Of a DNA stretch of 64,000 nt, positions 18,573-27,532 are shown piece by piece. The translations under genes were made by a program, and so were the position numbers. The number at the start of each line of letters is the position of its first letter. The stretch's first letter is position 1. The stretch comes from Gammaproteobacteria bacterium (GTDB lineage: Bacteria; Pseudomonadota; Gammaproteobacteria; Steroidobacterales; GCA-2729495). The stretch spans positions 1 to 64,000 of the forward strand of contig JAJRUG010000128.1 of the NCBI GenBank assembly GCA_024277915.1, written 5' to 3'. The notes under the pieces were generated by a model. The model ran no database searches, was not told the DNA's origin, and saw only the letters and a list, made by a program, of their open reading frames with translations.

Positions 18573-20438
18573 CTAGTCTTCCAGCAGAAAGCTCCGTAGC
18601 GTATCGCTGCGAGACGGGTGCCGGAGTTTGCGCAAGGCCTTGGCTTCGATCTGCCGGATACGCTCCCGGGTGACATCAAACTGTTTGCCGACTTCTTCCA
18701 GCGTATGATCGGTGTTCATGTCGATACCAAAGCGCATGCGCAGCACCTTGGCTTCGCGCGGTGTCAGTCCAGCCAGAACATCCCAGGTTGTTTCCTTGAG
18801 GCCCTCGGTGGTTGCGGAATCAATCGGCGAATGTTCTGTGGTGTCCTCGATAAAATCTCCGAGGTGTGAGTCTTCGTCATCACCGATCGGTGTTTCCATC
18901 GAGATCGGTTCTTTGGCAATTTTCAATACCTTGCGAACCTTGTCTTCAGGCATTTCCATGCGCTCGGAAAGTTCTTCCGGTGTTGGCTCCCGGCCCATTT
19001 CCTGGAGCATCTGCCGTGAAATACGATTCAGCTTGTTAATGGTTTCGATCATGTGCACCGGAATACGGATGGTCCGTGCCTGGTCAGCAATAGAGCGTGT
19101 AATTGCCTGGCGAATCCACCAGGTTGCGTAGGTAGAAAACTTGTACCCGCGCTGGTACTCAAACTTGTCGACTGCTTTCATCAGGCCGATATTGCCTTCC
19201 TGAATCAGGTCCAGGAACTGCAGGCCACGGTTGGTGTACTTTTTGGCGATGGAAATAACCAGGCGCAGGTTTGCCTCAACCATTTCCTTTTTTGCGCGTC
19301 GCGCCTTGGCTTCGCCGATGGACATCTGGCGGTTGATCTCTTTGATCTCAGCGATAGTGAGAAACGAGGTTGCCTCGATGTTGACCAGCTTGCGCTGGGC
19401 TCGAAGAATATCTTCCTTCAGTTTTGCCAGTGTCGACGAGTGCTTGCGCTTGGCTCGAATGTGTTTTTCGACCCAATTGAGATTGGTTTCATTTTTCGGG
19501 AAGCTGCCGATAAAGTCTTTGCGAGACATGCCGGCTTCAACCACACAAATAGCTGCGATACGGCGCTCGTACAATCGGATATTGCGAATTGTTCCGCGGA
19601 CACTATTGCCGATACGATCAAACAGTTTTGGTGCCAGCTTCAGCTCCATGATCTCGGCAGTCATTTTTTCGCGGGCCCTGACGGTCTTGGGGTCTTTGCA
19701 ACCGTGCTCCTGCAGCATCGCGACAAAACGTTTTTGCTTTCGAAAAATCGATTTCATACGTTTTTCGACTTCTGCCGGATCTGGCCCGGTGTCTTCCGGC
19801 TCCTCGTCATTTTTTTCAACCGGTTTGCTGGCATCGCGTGGCACTGCCTGCTTGATTTCCTGGGGTGCGTTCGGGTCGATAAAACCCACAACGACGTCAT
19901 GCAGTCGGGCTTCTCCGGCACGCACCGGCAAATAGGCATCAGCGAGTACATCAAGAGCAGGCGGGAAAAAAGTAGCGGCAGTCTTGACTGCATTCAGGCC
20001 TTCTTCAATCCGCTTTGCGATCCGGATTTCGCCTTCACGTGTCAGGAGCTCTACGGTGCCCATCTCACGCATGTACATTCGAACCGGATCTGTGGTGCGA
20101 CCGAATTCACTGTCAACGGTAGCAATGACCGCAGCCGCTTCGTCGGCTGCTTCGTCATCGTTGGTCACCGCAGTATCAGATAACAGCAGTGATTCGACAT
20201 CGGGTGCTTTTTCGTGCACCGTAATGCCCATATCGTTAATCATGTTAACGATATCCTCGATCTGCTCCGGATCCACAATATCGTTAGGCAGGTGGTCATT
20301 CACCTCCGCGTAGGTCAGATAACCCTGCTCCTTGCCACGCGCGATAAGAAGCTTTAGCTGGGATTTCTGATCCGTGGTAGTGTTTTGAGCCGTTTCAACG
20401 GCTTCTTGTTTCACTATTTTTTTCGCTTGCGCCTTCAC
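18573..20438 (-). CDS. rpoD: RNA polymerase primary sigma factor RpoD (sigma70)
   Basis: 621 residues with region 1.1 ([21 protein letters not shown]), region 1.2 ([18 protein letters not shown]), a long acidic non-conserved insert with a conserved core, region 2 ([18 protein letters not shown] and [13 protein letters not shown]), region 3 and region 4 ([36 protein letters not shown]). The start is GTG. This is the housekeeping sigma factor that directs most transcription. It is the distal gene of the rpsU-yqeY-dnaG-rpoD operon, with 232 bases between it and dnaG that hold its own promoter. The far C-terminus [13 protein letters not shown] is the usual one. Confidence 0.98.
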   Translation of the reverse strand: MKAQAKKIVKQEAVETAQNTTTDQKSQLKLLIARGKEQGYLTYAEVNDHLPNDIVDPEQIEDIVNMINDMGITVHEKAPDVESLLLSDTAVTNDDEAADEAAAVIATVDSEFGRTTDPVRMYMREMGTVELLTREGEIRIAKRIEEGLNAVKTAATFFPPALDVLADAYLPVRAGEARLHDVVVGFIDPNAPQEIKQAVPRDASKPVEKNDEEPEDTGPDPAEVEKRMKSIFRKQKRFVAMLQEHGCKDPKTVRAREKMTAEIMELKLAPKLFDRIGNSVRGTIRNIRLYERRIAAICVVEAGMSRKDFIGSFPKNETNLNWVEKHIRAKRKHSSTLAKLKEDILRAQRKLVNIEATSFLTIAEIKEINRQMSIGEAKARRAKKEMVEANLRLVISIAKKYTNRGLQFLDLIQEGNIGLMKAVDKFEYQRGYKFSTYATWWIRQAITRSIADQARTIRIPVHMIETINKLNRISRQMLQEMGREPTPEELSERMEMPEDKVRKVLKIAKEPISMETPIGDDEDSHLGDFIEDTTEHSPIDSATTEGLKETTWDVLAGLTPREAKVLRMRFGIDMNTDHTLEEVGKQFDVTRERIRQIEAKALRKLRHPSRSDTLRSFLLED

Positions 20439-20473
20439 TCAGTCACCCCGTATATGCCACACGTAAACGATCC

Positions 20474-20502
20474 ATTATATGGGATTGCTGCCACGGTATC
20501 CA
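20474..20502 (-). promoter_or_regulatory. Predicted sigma70 promoter for rpoD between dnaG and rpoD
   Basis: On the minus strand TGGATA (20497-20502) and TATAAT (20474-20479) are separated by 17 bases; the -10 is perfect and the -35 matches four of six. Transcription would begin near 20467, giving a short leader before the GTG at 20438. A separate rpoD promoter in this place is known from the E. coli operon, where it lets rpoD respond independently of rpsU and dnaG. Seen by eye only. Confidence 0.5.
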
Positions 20503-20670
20503 GACCAATAAGCGGTTTTCCGGGCTGAATCGGATAGTTGTAAGCCGTTGTTTCAATAAGATAAAACATATTGTCTTCCATTGTGCGGTGCTTTTCCAGC
20601 CGGGTTGAGTACCGCATACACAAGGACTCTGTCCAGTTAGACGCTTTATCGGCCGATTAGGTCGCAAGCT

Positions 20671-22428
20671 TTATGCTGGATTGCCCAAGTTTGGCTCGAT
20701 TTTCTGTAATTGAAGGAATTCGGCCTTCTCGTCAGCACTCAAGCTCCCCCCGGTCATTTTTTCGACCAGTTCCTCAAGGCGGATCCGCTTCGCATCACTA
20801 ACGATCCGGGTCAGGTTGTCTGCCAGTACCTGGGCTGCCAGCTGCTCTGTGACCAGCATTTCCTCACCAAGCAACTGCTCCAGGTGCGGCTTTTCCGGTC
20901 TGTCGCGAAACCGTTCCAGCAGTATTGCAGTAGTGATATTGGGGTGCTGCCGCGCAATTTCAAGGAGTTCGAGAATCAGTGAAACGCCACGTTGTGTAGC
21001 CTGTGGTAACCCGGCAGGGTGATTCGCCTTGCTTGCCTGGGACGGATAATGAAGCAACAGTGCGATAGCCTGCTTTACCAGTGTTCCGCGCAGTCCAGAT
21101 GATCTGCTGGTCGTAGCGGATCGACGCAAGGCCGGGCGTGTATCGGCTGGTTCGGCAAGAACCGGTTCAAGCAGGTTTCGCTTCAGGCCAACTTCTTCTG
21201 CCAGTCGTTCAGTCAGCATTTCGCGATAAACACCTTGAGGCAACTTGTTTAGCAGGGGTTTTACAAGCTCTGCCAGCCGTGCTCGCCCATCCATATTGCT
21301 GGTGTCCGTTTGCTCTTTCATATGGCTCATCAAATAATCGGAAAGCGGCATGCTCGCTGACAGCCGTTTCAAGAACATTTCACTGCCCTCCTGCTGTACC
21401 AGAGAGTCCGGGTCTTCTCCATCGGGCAGGAACAAAAAGCGCAGTTGCCTGCCGTCGCGTATTTCTCCCAGGCCGGTTTGAAGCGCCCGCCAGGCTGCAT
21501 CACGGCCGGCTCGGTCCCCGTCGAAACAGAAAATCACTTCGTGTGTTGCGCGGAACAGGCGCCGCAAGTGATCCGGCGTTGTAGCCGTGCCCAGCGTTGC
21601 GACCACATTGCGAATACCCTTGCAGGCCAGGCTGACAACATCCACATAGCCTTCGACGACGAGGATGCATTCAAGCTTGCGATGTGCCTCGCGCGTTTCG
21701 TAGAGGCCGTAGAGTTCCCGCCCTTTGTGAAAGGTCGGAGTTTCCGGAGAGTTAAGGTATTTGGGCTCGCCGCTACCCAGTACCCGCCCACCAAATGCAA
21801 TCACCCGGCCACGGCTATCGCGAATCGGGAACATGATGCGTTCGCGAAACCGGTCATAGTAGCCACCGTTGTCTCGCTGGATCACCATTCCGGCGGAAAG
21901 CAGCTGCCGTCGGGTAGCGTCATTGTCAGGGAATTGCCGCAGCAGGTTGTCCCAGCCAGCCGGCGCATAACCCAGGCCGAAGCTGAGTGCAGTTTCTCCG
22001 TCCAGCCCACGGGATTTCAGATAGCTGATCGCCTTGCTGTCTTCTCTTAGTGCCTGTGTATAAAAGGCGGCGGCTTTGCCGAGCAGTTCATACAGTGGCG
22101 CCAGCGGGGTACTTTCTTTTGCCTGCTCATCACGGGGAACCTTAAGACCCAAATGGTGCGCGAGATCCTCAATGGCATCGACAAATTCAAGTCGCTCGTA
22201 TTCCATCAGGAAACCGACCGCCGTGCCGTGGGCACCACAGCCGAAGCAATGGTAAAATCCTTTGTCCGGGCTGACAGTGAAGGAGGGAGATTTTTCGTCG
22301 TGGAATGGGCAGCAGGCTTTGTATTCGCGCCCGGCTTTTTTCAGTTGTACGCGCGATCCGACGATCTCGACGATGTCGACTCGCTGTACCAGATCGTCAA
22401 TAAAGTCCTGGGGTATTCTTCCTGCCAC
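20671..22428 (-). CDS. dnaG: DNA primase DnaG
   Basis: 585 residues. The N-terminal zinc-binding domain has CCPFHDEKSPSF and YHCFGCGAHG (CHC2 type). The central RNA-polymerase/TOPRIM domain contains LVVEGYVDVVSLACKG and FCFDGDRAGRDAA, the metal-binding acidic residues. The C-terminal third is the helicase-interaction domain that contacts DnaB. It makes the RNA primers for replication. It follows yqeY after 12 bases on the same strand, and rpoD lies downstream. Confidence 0.97.
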   Translation of the reverse strand: MAGRIPQDFIDDLVQRVDIVEIVGSRVQLKKAGREYKACCPFHDEKSPSFTVSPDKGFYHCFGCGAHGTAVGFLMEYERLEFVDAIEDLAHHLGLKVPRDEQAKESTPLAPLYELLGKAAAFYTQALREDSKAISYLKSRGLDGETALSFGLGYAPAGWDNLLRQFPDNDATRRQLLSAGMVIQRDNGGYYDRFRERIMFPIRDSRGRVIAFGGRVLGSGEPKYLNSPETPTFHKGRELYGLYETREAHRKLECILVVEGYVDVVSLACKGIRNVVATLGTATTPDHLRRLFRATHEVIFCFDGDRAGRDAAWRALQTGLGEIRDGRQLRFLFLPDGEDPDSLVQQEGSEMFLKRLSASMPLSDYLMSHMKEQTDTSNMDGRARLAELVKPLLNKLPQGVYREMLTERLAEEVGLKRNLLEPVLAEPADTRPALRRSATTSRSSGLRGTLVKQAIALLLHYPSQASKANHPAGLPQATQRGVSLILELLEIARQHPNITTAILLERFRDRPEKPHLEQLLGEEMLVTEQLAAQVLADNLTRIVSDAKRIRLEELVEKMTGGSLSADEKAEFLQLQKIEPNLGNPA

Positions 22429-22440
22429 CTGTCTATGATA

Positions 22441-22887
22441 TCAGTTTGAGAGTCGATCCTTGACCAGCTGGCTGACCTTGCCCATATCGACCCTTCCCTG
22501 AGCCTGTTCGCGTACAGCAGTCATGACCTTGCCCATATCTTTCATGCTTGCGGCGGATACTGAAGTAATCGCTGCTTCGATGAGTACTTGCAGGTCTGAA
22601 TCAGGCAACGGCTCGGGGAGGTAGCACTGCAGAATTTCTGCCTCGGCGAGTTCTTTTTCCGCCAGTTCGGCTCTCGCCCCATTCTCGTATTGGGTGGCCG
22701 CTTCCCGGCGTTGCTTGATCTGTTTCTCTACAATACCAAGCAGTACATCTTCACTGAGCACCTCGCGCCCATCGACTTCGCGCTGCTGTATGGCAGCCAG
22801 CAGCATACGGAGTGTACTGACACGCAGTTTTTCTCCGGCACGCAGGGCGGTGTTGGTATCTGATCGAATTCGGGTCTTCAAAGACAT
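22441..22887 (-). CDS. yqeY: GatB/YqeY domain protein
   Basis: 148 residues, the full length of the YqeY family: helical N-terminal part (TLRMLLAAIQQREVDGREVL) and C-terminal part with MKDMGKVMTAVREQAQGRVDMGKVSQLVK. It resembles the tRNA-binding tail of the amidotransferase subunit GatB, but its own function is not established. In many proteobacteria it sits between rpsU and dnaG, exactly as here. The 12-base gap to dnaG suggests translation coupling. Confidence 0.92.
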   Translation of the reverse strand: MSLKTRIRSDTNTALRAGEKLRVSTLRMLLAAIQQREVDGREVLSEDVLLGIVEKQIKQRREAATQYENGARAELAEKELAEAEILQCYLPEPLPDSDLQVLIEAAITSVSAASMKDMGKVMTAVREQAQGRVDMGKVSQLVKDRLSN

Positions 22888-22968
22888 GAAGAACTCCTGA
22901 AACTACTGACCCTGAAACGATTGGTAAAGTGACGGGTCGGTTGATAAAGCCTGCTGAATAGTCAGGCG

Positions 22969-23193
22969 TCAGTACATTCGTTGTCGGCTGTTGGAATCAC
23001 GTGAATTGCGCTTGAGCTGGCGTTTAACAGCGGCAGCTTTCTTGCGCTTGCGTTCCTGGGTGGGCTTTTCGTAATATTCACGACGACGCACTTCGGTTAA
23101 TACGCCTGCTTTTTCGCAGGATCGTTTGAACCTGCGCAGGGCGGCTTCAAAATGCTCGTTCTCTCTGATGCGAACGCTTGGCAACTCTATCAT
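22969..23193 (-). CDS. rpsU: 30S ribosomal protein S21
   Basis: 74 residues, strongly basic, with the invariant core [18 protein letters not shown] followed by [19 protein letters not shown]21 is needed for mRNA start-site selection on the small subunit. It is the first gene of the rpsU-yqeY-dnaG-rpoD operon and is divergent from tsaD, with 156 bases between the two starts. The initial [13 protein letters not shown] is a few residues longer than in E. coli, which is normal variation. Confidence 0.97.
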   Translation of the reverse strand: MIELPSVRIRENEHFEAALRRFKRSCEKAGVLTEVRRREYYEKPTQERKRKKAAAVKRQLKRNSRDSNSRQRMY

Positions 23194-23349
23194 CCCCGTG
23201 AAATACTAAAAAACCTGAAAATCACCCTGAATAAGCCTGAGGATATACCAGTGATTATCCAAGAGCGAAAAAACAAGAGCGAAAAAAACCGGCAGTGACG
23301 CCGGGGCAATAGAGAACTTTAGCGCCAAACCTGTAGAATTGCAAAACAT

Positions 23350-24390
23350 ATGATTGTATTGGGTATTGAGACGAGCTGTGATGAGACCGGGGTCGGGATC
23401 TACGATTCCGGGCGTGGTCTTGTGGCGCACCGCTTATACAGCCAGATTGCGCTCCACGCCCCATATGGCGGGGTTGTTCCGGAGCTGGCCTCACGAGACC
23501 ATGTGCGAAAGCTGTTGCCCCTGGTTGAAGGCGCCCTGGAGGATGCCGGGATTCATGGTTCATCACTTTCGGCAGTAGCCTACACCGCCGGTCCCGGGCT
23601 GATTGGCGCGTTACTTGTGGGTGGAACCCTGGGGGTCGGGTTGGCAATGAGCTGGGGCGTGCCAGCGATTCCTGTCCACCATATGGAAGCTCATCTGTTG
23701 GCGCCCATGATGGAGAAAGATGGGCCGGGATTCCCACTGGTAGCGCTGCTGGTATCGGGTGGTCATACCATGCTGGTTGATGTGCGCAGCATCGGAGACT
23801 ATGAAGTTCTCGGGCAGACGCTGGATGATGCTGCCGGTGAGGCATTCGATAAGACCGCAAAATTGCTGGGTCTTTCCTACCCTGGTGGACCGGCGCTGGC
23901 GAAACTCGCCGAGCAGGGCAATGCGGATAGCTACCGGTTTCCAAGACCGATGTTGAAGCGGCCCGGGCTGGATTTCAGTTTCAGCGGGTTAAAAACAGCA
24001 GTAATGATCAAGGTGCGTGAACTTGAAGCTAATGGCAATCTGGATGAGCAGACAAAAGCTGATTTGGCGAGTTCTTTTCAGGCAGCTGTGGTCGATACCC
24101 TGGTAGCAAAATCTGTACGGGCTTTGGATCAGACCGGGTACCAGCGGCTGGTTGTCGCCGGTGGTGTCGGTGCAAACCAGAGCTTGAGGCAGCAGCTTGG
24201 GCCGAAACTGGCCGGTCGCGGGGCATGTGTTTATTATCCTGGCCTTGAATATTGCACCGATAATGGGGCAATGATTGCTTTTGCCGGCCTGGAATCACTT
24301 AAAGCGGATCCTGCGGCATACCAGGCAGTGCTTGATTATACCGTTCATGCCCAGGCACGCTGGGAACTGGGACAGCCTCTTTCCGGATAG
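23350..24390 (+). CDS. tsaD: tRNA N6-threonylcarbamoyladenosine transferase TsaD
   Basis: 346 residues of the ASKHA fold, opening with [17 protein letters not shown]. The iron-binding HMEAH motif appears in [12 protein letters not shown], and the later loops ([37 protein letters not shown]) match the family. With TsaB, TsaE and TsaC it forms t6A at position 37 of ANN-decoding tRNAs. It is divergent from rpsU and followed after 11 bases by folB; plsY, often found between tsaD and folB, is absent here. Confidence 0.97.
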   Translation: MIVLGIETSCDETGVGIYDSGRGLVAHRLYSQIALHAPYGGVVPELASRDHVRKLLPLVEGALEDAGIHGSSLSAVAYTAGPGLIGALLVGGTLGVGLAMSWGVPAIPVHHMEAHLLAPMMEKDGPGFPLVALLVSGGHTMLVDVRSIGDYEVLGQTLDDAAGEAFDKTAKLLGLSYPGGPALAKLAEQGNADSYRFPRPMLKRPGLDFSFSGLKTAVMIKVRELEANGNLDEQTKADLASSFQAAVVDTLVAKSVRALDQTGYQRLVVAGGVGANQSLRQQLGPKLAGRGACVYYPGLEYCTDNGAMIAFAGLESLKADPAAYQAVLDYTVHAQARWELGQPLSG

Positions 24391-24401
24391 ACTGTTTTGC
24401 T

Positions 24402-24755
24402 ATGGATACAGTTTTTTTAACCGACCTGCGTGTCAAAGCCATCATTGGAATATTTGAATGGGAGCGCAGGGTACGCCAGACGGTCAGCATAGATCTTGAA
24501 ATTGCTACCGACAACCAGCGGGCCGCGCAAACGGATCGCATCGAAGATGCACTCGACTACAAAACTGTCAGTAAACGGGTGGTCGAATTTATAGAAAACT
24601 CTGACTTCCAGCTTATCGAAACAATGGCGGAAGGAATTGCCGCCATTGTTACCGATGAATTTGCCGCTCCCTGGGTCAAAGTAGTCGTTCACAAACCCGG
24701 TGCGATCAAGGCGGCAAAAGATGTGGGTGTTGCGATCGAGCGAGGGCAGCGGTGA
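24402..24755 (+). CDS. folB: Dihydroneopterin aldolase FolB
   Basis: 117 residues, the family's usual length. It begins MDTVFLTDLRVKAIIGIFEWERR and contains the conserved DYKTVSKRVVEFIENS and LIETMAEGIAAIV (catalytic Glu/Lys region), ending in VHKPGAIKAAKDVGVAIER. It cleaves dihydroneopterin to 6-hydroxymethyl-dihydropterin in folate synthesis. Its TGA overlaps the GTG start of folK, so the two are translationally coupled. Confidence 0.95.
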   Translation: MDTVFLTDLRVKAIIGIFEWERRVRQTVSIDLEIATDNQRAAQTDRIEDALDYKTVSKRVVEFIENSDFQLIETMAEGIAAIVTDEFAAPWVKVVVHKPGAIKAAKDVGVAIERGQR

Positions 24756-25240
24756 GGGTTTACATTAGTGTGGGTAGCAATATCGACGCTGAAATAAATC
24801 TGAAAAATGCCTGCCGGGCGCTGAGAGACGAGTATGGGCAGTTAAGTATTTCATCTGTGTACCGGAATGCATCCTATGGATTCGAAGGTGATGATTTCCT
24901 CAATGCTGTCATGGGTTTTTCCACCGAACAGAGCCCGCAGGAAGTCCTTGGCGTGATGACACGACTGCATCATGAAGCCGGGCGAGACAGTAGCGGCAAA
25001 CGGTATGGTCCGCGGGTGCTGGATCTTGATCTTCTGCTATACGGTGACAGGGTGATCGACGAGTCCGGTGTTCGGGTACCGCGCCGCGATATCCTGTTGC
25101 ATGGCTTTGTGTTGGGGCCGATGGCGGAACTTGCTCCCGGGCAAAAACACCCGGTCACCGGTGAAACCATGGCAGAACTCTGGGATCGTTTCGATCAGCA
25201 AAAACACCCATTGTACAAACAGGATATCTTATTGCGGTAG
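24752..25240 (+). CDS. folK: 2-amino-4-hydroxy-6-hydroxymethyldihydropteridine pyrophosphokinase FolK
   Basis: 162 residues starting at GTG within a 4-base overlap with folB. HPPK features: an opening VYISVGSNIDAEINLKNA, then the signature GPRVLDLDLLLYGDRVI with its metal-binding Asp pair, and PRRDILLHGFVLGPMAEL. It pyrophosphorylates the FolB product using ATP, the step before dihydropteroate synthase. The convergent pteridine reductase gene ends 6 bases after it. Confidence 0.95.
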   Translation: MRVYISVGSNIDAEINLKNACRALRDEYGQLSISSVYRNASYGFEGDDFLNAVMGFSTEQSPQEVLGVMTRLHHEAGRDSSGKRYGPRVLDLDLLLYGDRVIDESGVRVPRRDILLHGFVLGPMAELAPGQKHPVTGETMAELWDRFDQQKHPLYKQDILLR

Positions 25241-25246
25241 GCGGGT

Positions 25247-26002
25247 TTACCAGCCGATACTGCGGCCACCATCCACGGCGATGATTTGTCCGGTGACATA
25301 GCTGGCATCCCTGACCAGGTAGAGCACACAATTGGCGATATCCTCCGGATTACCCGCACGCGCCATTGGTACCTGTTTGACGACGCTTTCCTTCACGGCT
25401 TCCGGCATTCCATCCTCCGGCCATAGTATCGCGCCGGGGGAAACACCGTTGACCCGGATGTCCGGGGCAAGATCCCGTGCCAACGAACGTGTCAGCATTG
25501 CCAAGCCTGCTTTGGCGGCTCCGTAGACTGGATGGCATCGCAGCGGACGTTGAGAATGGATATCGACAATATTGATAATGACACCCTTGGTTTTCTGCAA
25601 ATGCGGTATTACAGCCTGACTGAGAAAAAGCGGTGCTTTGAGATTGGTTCCTATCAGGTCATCCCAGTGCCTGTCGGTAATTGTTCCGATGGGCGTCGGG
25701 TAGAAACTTGATGCGTTGTTGATCAGGCAGTCCAGCCTGCCCGTTTGATCCAGCACATCCGTAACCAATTCCGGAATACGCACAGTATTCAGAAGATCGC
25801 CTTTGACGATGATGGCGGAATCAGCGCGATCGGCAAGCAGTGCTTCTGCCAGCCCGGCAGCGGGTGCTTCCGATTCCCGGTAATGAATGGCGATGTTGGC
25901 GCCCTGGGCATGCAGCTTGCGTGCGATGCTCGCCCCGATACGTTTTGCGGCACCGGTGATCAGTACCCATTTTCCTTCGAGTTTTGATTGATCGTTGGAC
26001 AT
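25247..26002 (-). CDS. folM: Pteridine reductase-like short-chain dehydrogenase (FolM/PTR1 type)
   Basis: 251 residues from the ATG at 26002 (an upstream in-frame codon at 26047 adds 15 poorly conserved residues). Rossmann motif with Arg as in pteridine reductases: TGAAKRIGASIARKL, with HYRES at the NADPH-specific strand end. LINNASSFYPTPIG, the catalytic YGAAKAG (Tyr and Lys) and SPGAILWPE complete the SDR core. FolM makes tetrahydromonapterin and can reduce dihydrofolate weakly. The position next to folB and folK supports a pterin substrate. Symbol by family resemblance and context. Confidence 0.8.
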   Translation of the reverse strand: MSNDQSKLEGKWVLITGAAKRIGASIARKLHAQGANIAIHYRESEAPAAGLAEALLADRADSAIIVKGDLLNTVRIPELVTDVLDQTGRLDCLINNASSFYPTPIGTITDRHWDDLIGTNLKAPLFLSQAVIPHLQKTKGVIINIVDIHSQRPLRCHPVYGAAKAGLAMLTRSLARDLAPDIRVNGVSPGAILWPEDGMPEAVKESVVKQVPMARAGNPEDIANCVLYLVRDASYVTGQIIAVDGGRSIGW

Positions 26003-26099
26003 TTTTCCCGGCCAATATCCTGAGTGATTCCTGCTGACTGGCGTCAAGGTTACACTACCGCCACCAAGCTCTCATCCACTCCTTTGCAGTTTGTTCGAT

Positions 26100-27272
26100 A
26101 TGGAAGTCCAATTGAAGTTCCCGGTACCGCCCAAAGATGCGCTGGCTCACAGCCAGAGACTTGAGCGACTGATTCAGGATCAGCTCAGCATAGCCGGCGG
26201 CTGGATCAGCTTTGCCAAATACATGGAGCTTGCCCTCTACGCACCGGGCCTGGGGTATTACAGCGCGGGTGCCCGTAAGTTTGGTGTTGACGGGGACTTT
26301 ACGACGGCACCGGAGATTTCTCCCCTGTATGCACGGTGCCTCTCAAATATTCTGGCGCCGGTGGTTCAGTCCTTCGATCATGGAATGATTCTGGAGCTGG
26401 GCGGTGGAACCGGGGTGCTGGCAGTGGAAGTACTGCTGGCGCTGGAACAGCGGGATGCATTACCTGACCGGTACCTGATGCTGGATGTCAGTGCTGATCT
26501 TCGGGAACGTCAGCAATCACTGGTTGAGGAAAAAGTACCTGATCTTGCTCATCTTGTTGAGTGGATCGATTCGCTGCCGGGAGCGGCTTTCGATGGTGTC
26601 ATTCTGGCCAATGAAGTGATTGATGCATTGCCGGTGGAGCGTTTCGTCATTTCAGGGGACGATGTGCAGGCGGTTGGGGTTGGGGATAGAGACGGGTCAC
26701 TGGTCTGGAGCAGGGGGGTTGCGGGCAATAATTTGTGTGAGGGTGTCAGGGCGATAGAAAATATGCTCAATACAAAGTTGCCATCCGGCTATGAATCAGA
26801 ATTCAGCCCCGGGTTACCGCCGTGGATATCCGGGCTGGCAGGTGTATTAGCCAATGGCATCGTGATGTTGGCAGATTACGGCTATCCCCGCCGCGATTAT
26901 TACCATGCCGACCGCACCCAGGGCACTCTTCGCTGCCATTATCGGCATCGTAGCCATGATGACCCGTTTCTCTATCCAGGTCTTCAGGATATTACTGCCT
27001 GGGTGGATTTTTCAGCAGTCGCAGAAGCTGCACAGGATGCCGGATTTTCTCTGGAAGTCTATACAACGCAGGCCCAGTTTTTGCTCGGAGCGGGAATTGA
27101 TGCCGAGTTCGCAACAATGAGCGGGACAGATCAGCTGGTCGCGGCTCAGCAAGCTCGCGTGCTGCTGATGCCCGGCGAGATGGGAGAGCATTTCAAGCTC
27201 ATGCTGCTGGGCAAGGGAGATGTAAGCGCACTACCCGAACTTGAGTGCAGGGATTTCCGTTCATGGTTGTGA
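26100..27272 (+). CDS. MidA/NDUFAF7-family SAM-dependent methyltransferase
   Basis: 390 residues from ATG 26100; a TTG three codons earlier is also possible. The N-terminal part GWISFAKYMELALYAPGLGYY and FTTAPEISPLYARCL is the hallmark of the family (formerly DUF185). A class I SAM site follows: MILELGGGTGVLAVEVL, then VILANEVIDALPVERF. The eukaryotic member methylates an Arg of complex I subunit NDUFS2; bacterial targets are unproven. It is divergent from the pteridine reductase gene. Its stop is 9 bases from a foldback element. Confidence 0.9.
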   Translation: MEVQLKFPVPPKDALAHSQRLERLIQDQLSIAGGWISFAKYMELALYAPGLGYYSAGARKFGVDGDFTTAPEISPLYARCLSNILAPVVQSFDHGMILELGGGTGVLAVEVLLALEQRDALPDRYLMLDVSADLRERQQSLVEEKVPDLAHLVEWIDSLPGAAFDGVILANEVIDALPVERFVISGDDVQAVGVGDRDGSLVWSRGVAGNNLCEGVRAIENMLNTKLPSGYESEFSPGLPPWISGLAGVLANGIVMLADYGYPRRDYYHADRTQGTLRCHYRHRSHDDPFLYPGLQDITAWVDFSAVAEAAQDAGFSLEVYTTQAQFLLGAGIDAEFATMSGTDQLVAAQQARVLLMPGEMGEHFKLMLLGKGDVSALPELECRDFRSWL

Positions 27273-27280
27273 AGGAAATG

Positions 27281-27532
27281 AAAAGGGGGTCGGACCTCGA
27301 TAACCTGCTGATAAGCTATAAAAAACGGGGATATTCATCACCTGAATTTCGCTTAAAGGCACGTTTTCGGGGGTAAAAACGCTACTTTAAGCATCTGTGT
27401 GGCAGAGCGTGAAGTACTGATGCTTAGAAGCCCCATTTTGCCCCCCAAAACGTGGTTGTAAGACCCGTATGGTTGGCTGATATGATGGATAGTTCAATTT
27501 AAACATATAGTTATCGAGGTCCGACCCCTTTT
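27281..27532. mobile_element. MITE-like foldback element, 252 bp
   Basis: Terminal inverted repeats at 27281-27304 and 27510-27532 match over 23 bases with a single extra G on the left (AAAAGGGG..TCGGACCTCGATAAC). Inside, two further inverted pairs fold towards the centre: GCACGTTTTCGGGGG with CCCCCCAAAACGTGG, and TAAGCATC with GATGCTTA. There is no open frame, so it would be non-autonomous. GGGTCGGACC-type ends are often seen near REP/RAYT-type elements. It lies between two convergent genes, and its right end runs into the cca coding sequence. A degenerate relative of the right end is seen at 39730-39748. Confidence 0.75.

Noticed and set aside
19053-20183. 376-residue open frame antisense to rpoD
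   Set aside because: Its protein has no recognisable domain and rpoD is unmistakable on the other strand; antisense frames of this size are common here.
20443-20667. Small open frames between dnaG and rpoD
   Set aside because: Two overlapping frames with no recognisable protein; the space is better explained by the rpoD promoter and leader.
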